Under the pieces are notes generated by a model that searched no databases, had not been told where the DNA came from, and was given only the letters and a program-made list of their open reading frames with translations. Source: Ornithinimicrobium ciconiae (lineage in GTDB: Bacteria > Actinomycetota > Actinomycetes > Actinomycetales > Dermatophilaceae). From it: a stretch of DNA of 64,000 nucleotides. The DNA lies in contig NZ_CP041616.1 of the NCBI RefSeq assembly GCF_007197575.1, positions 434,001 to 498,000 of the forward strand. Direction: 5' to 3'. This document shows, one piece after another, positions 62,026 through 64,000 of the stretch; within the stretch, counting starts at the first letter, position 1; each line of letters begins with the position of its first letter. The translations under genes and the position numbers were made by a program.

Positions 62026-62048
62026 GACTTTCGCACGTGCGTTAAGTC
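62026..62048. promoter_or_regulatory. Imperfect 23-bp palindrome in front of the ABC operon
   Basis: GACTT and AAGTC arms around CGCACGTGCG, 55-77 bases before the permease start and about 90 bases before the divergent acyltransferase. It may bind the regulator of either gene. No regulator gene is seen nearby. Confidence 0.5.
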
Positions 62049-62137
62049 ATCGCAACGACATTGCCCAACCGTTGCACTTTCGTGATGGACACCGAGCGGG
62101 GGCCCGGATCGTGAGAGGATCTTCGGCGTTCCCGACC

Positions 62138-64000
62138 ATGACCCGAGGACTTCCGCCTGTGGCCTCACCCTCTCCCTCGCACGCCCGCACCCTGCGCCCA
62201 GATATTGAGGGGCTCCGGGCGATCGCGGTCGGTGTCGTGCTGCTCTACCACCTGCGGGTGCCCGGCCTCTCGGGCGGTTTCGCCGGCGTGGATGTCTTCT
62301 TCGTCATCTCCGGCTTCCTGATCACCGCGGCCCTGCTGCGCGAGGTTGAGCGCAGCGGGACGGTCTCCCTGGTCAACTTCTACGCGCGGCGGGCGCGCCG
62401 TCTGCTGCCCGCGGCGTCCGTGGTGATCCTGTTCACCCTGGTGGCCGGGTGGTTCGTGCTCCCGGTCAGCCAGCGGCCCGACCTGCTGAGCGACGTCTTC
62501 GGATCCACCCTGTATGTCGTCAACTGGGTCCTCGCCGGACGTTCCGTGGACTATCTGGCCGAGGGTGCTGGGGTCTCACCGCTGCAGCACTACTGGTCGT
62601 TGTCGGTGGAGGAGCAGTTCTATGTCCTCTGGCCGCTGCTGATCCTGCTGGCGGTCCTGGTGGCAGCCCGGCTGGGTCGGCGGCCACGCTCGACCATGCT
62701 GGTGCTCCTGTCGGTCCTCGGGGCTGCCTCGTTGGTGTGGTCGGTGGTGCACACCGCGTCCGAGCCGGCCCTGGCCTACTTCGTCACGACGACCCGCCTG
62801 TGGGAGCTGGCTGCCGGTGCGGTGCTCGCCTTCGCGGTGCCCCGGCTGCAGCAGGCACCGGCCTGGCTGTGCCAGCTCGCGGTCGCTGCCGGTGTCGTGA
62901 TGATCGTGGTGACCGTCACGGTGTTCGATGCCTCCACCGCCTGGCCCGGCACTGCCGCCCTGGTGCCTGTCGTCGGGTCGGTCCTGGTCATCGCCGGGGG
63001 TATGCCCGAGCGTCCGACTGCGGTCGGCGCCCTGTTGAGCGTCGCGCCGATGGTGTGGATCGGGGGCCTGTCCTACGCCATCTACCTGTGGCACTGGCCT
63101 CTGGTCGTCCTGGCCGGGGTCCACTGGGGCGACCTGGGGGTGCCCGCGCTGGTCACGCTGGGAGTGCTGTCGATCCTGCTGGCGTGGGCCACCAAGCACC
63201 TGATCGAGGACCCGATCCGGTTCCGTCCCTCCCTGGCGGCCCGCCCCTGGGCGTCACTCGTCATGGGCGGGACGACGATGGCCCTGCTATGCGGTCTCGC
63301 CGGAGCCGCCTGGCTCACCCGACCCACCCTGGACGAGGCCACGACGACGCCGGGACCGGCGGCCCTGGTGGCCGACCCTGACGCGACCCCCTGGGAGCTG
63401 GTCGAGGACCCGACCTCGGTCTACGACGCGACCGGTCCGCTGGAGCCGGACCCGGCGCTCGCGCGCGACGACATACCGCACTACTACGCGGACGGTTGCC
63501 AGGTTGCGCAGGGGGACCCGAACCCCGCCCCCGAGTGTGTCTACGGTGACCCGGACTCCGGCACCGAGGTGGTGGTGTGGGGTGACTCCAAGCTGGGCCA
63601 GTACTTCTCCGGGTTCGAGGCCATCGCGCAGGACGAAGGGTGGCACCTGACGACCTACCTCAAGAGCGCCTGCGGAGCCACTGTCTCGGGTCACCACATG
63701 GAGGACTGCAACGAGTTCGGCCAGACCGTGGTCGACACCCTCGTGAGTCAGGAGGTGGCGCCGCACGTGGTGGTGATGAACTCCGGCGCCGGCCTGGACG
63801 ACGAGCTGCTGGCCGGGATGCTGTCGGCCGCAACAGACCTGACCGAGGCTGGGATCCCGGTGCTCCTGCTGATGGACAACAGCTCGCCCGGCGCGGAGAT
63901 CTATGAGTGTGCAGCCGAGAATATCGACGACCTCCGGGCGTGCGACTTCCCTCCCAGGGAGCCGCAGGGTGAGGCCCTGATGGCGGCGTTGTCCCAGGAG
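62138..64000 (+). CDS. OafA/YrhL-type acyltransferase with SGNH domain, 3' end outside the window
   Basis: At least 621 residues and continuing. The first part is the acyltransferase-3 domain: LRPDIEGLRAIAVGVVLLYH, GGFAGVDVFFVISGFLI, FYARRARRLLPAASVV and HYWSLSVEEQFYVLWPLL, with about ten helices. After the last helix the external part has an SGNH hydrolase motif, VVVWGDSKLGQYF (G482-D483-S484). These enzymes move acyl groups (often acetyl) from the cytoplasm to outer sugars or peptidoglycan. ATG 62138 is used; GTG 62159 is possible. It is divergent from the ABC operon. Confidence 0.9.
   Translation, partial: MTRGLPPVASPSPSHARTLRPDIEGLRAIAVGVVLLYHLRVPGLSGGFAGVDVFFVISGFLITAALLREVERSGTVSLVNFYARRARRLLPAASVVILFTLVAGWFVLPVSQRPDLLSDVFGSTLYVVNWVLAGRSVDYLAEGAGVSPLQHYWSLSVEEQFYVLWPLLILLAVLVAARLGRRPRSTMLVLLSVLGAASLVWSVVHTASEPALAYFVTTTRLWELAAGAVLAFAVPRLQQAPAWLCQLAVAAGVVMIVVTVTVFDASTAWPGTAALVPVVGSVLVIAGGMPERPTAVGALLSVAPMVWIGGLSYAIYLWHWPLVVLAGVHWGDLGVPALVTLGVLSILLAWATKHLIEDPIRFRPSLAARPWASLVMGGTTMALLCGLAGAAWLTRPTLDEATTTPGPAALVADPDATPWELVEDPTSVYDATGPLEPDPALARDDIPHYYADGCQVAQGDPNPAPECVYGDPDSGTEVVVWGDSKLGQYFSGFEAIAQDEGWHLTTYLKSACGATVSGHHMEDCNEFGQTVVDTLVSQEVAPHVVVMNSGAGLDDELLAGMLSAATDLTEAGIPVLLLMDNSSPGAEIYECAAENIDDLRACDFPPREPQGEALMAALSQE

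Overview
The window is a GC-rich chromosomal segment of an actinobacterium. Fused CydDC, HNH/DUF222, DUF5926, DUF4262 and DUF4446 proteins and a GTG-rich start-codon set point to the Micrococcales; an Intrasporangiaceae or Ornithinimicrobium-like genus is my best guess, but no rRNA is present to confirm it. I found no tRNA, rRNA, prophage, IS transposase or CRISPR array. Genes are dense and mostly housekeeping or envelope functions. At least fifteen genes carry a TANNNT -10 hexamer 6-7 bases before the start codon, the layout expected of leaderless mRNAs, and this fixes many starts.

Layout. 1-1.5 kb: a PadR regulator tail with its HAAS membrane partner, and a DUF4262 protein. 1.7-4 kb: a P1B metal ATPase with a CPG (not CPC) motif and its HMA chaperone. 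4.2-11 kb: a MurE-like ligase with an altered DAP motif, a 54-residue membrane protein, 3-hydroxyisobutyryl-CoA hydrolase, DUF5926, a GT2 glycosyltransferase and a large membrane protein. 11-15 kb: an HNH endonuclease, then a divergent sulfide/persulfide module (CstR-like repressor, two palindromic operators, a small Cys-rich protein, a CstB-like persulfide dioxygenase-rhodanese). 15-27 kb: DUF4446, diacylglycerol kinase, serS, a NarL-type two-component pair, a flavin/PPOX protein, a Nat-type ABC exporter, an L7/L12-like protein, a HAD phosphatase, a SpoU methyltransferase, a glyoxalase-like protein and a secreted phospholipase A2-like protein. 27-30 kb: the csoR-copZ-copA copper operon. 30-33 kb: a barstar plus lipoprotein guanyl-RNase pair and an AbiEi/DUF559 gene bracketed by 67-bp palindromic elements. 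33-45 kb: deoD, a UvrA paralogue, a TetR-controlled ABC exporter, a tartrate/D-malate dehydrogenase, purB and small genes. 45-53 kb: cydA-cydB-cydDC followed by an M56 protease/BlaI pair, then galE. 54-62 kb: a four-gene MacB/FtsX-type exporter operon. The window ends inside an OafA-type acyltransferase with an SGNH domain.

How parts work together. The BlaI-type repressor gene, the cyd operon and the distant PPOX gene all have the same ACTAC-N5-GTAGT-type palindrome in front of them, which suggests one small regulon linking cytochrome bd to an M56/BlaI signalling pair. Metal and sulfur handling is shown by two ATPase/chaperone sets and the CstR module, with CsoR-family operators visible in the DNA. 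The accessory signals most worth checking are the RNase/barstar lipoprotein pair, the DUF559 gene with its palindromes, and many short tandem arrays (14-26 bp units, each of different sequence) in the gaps between genes.
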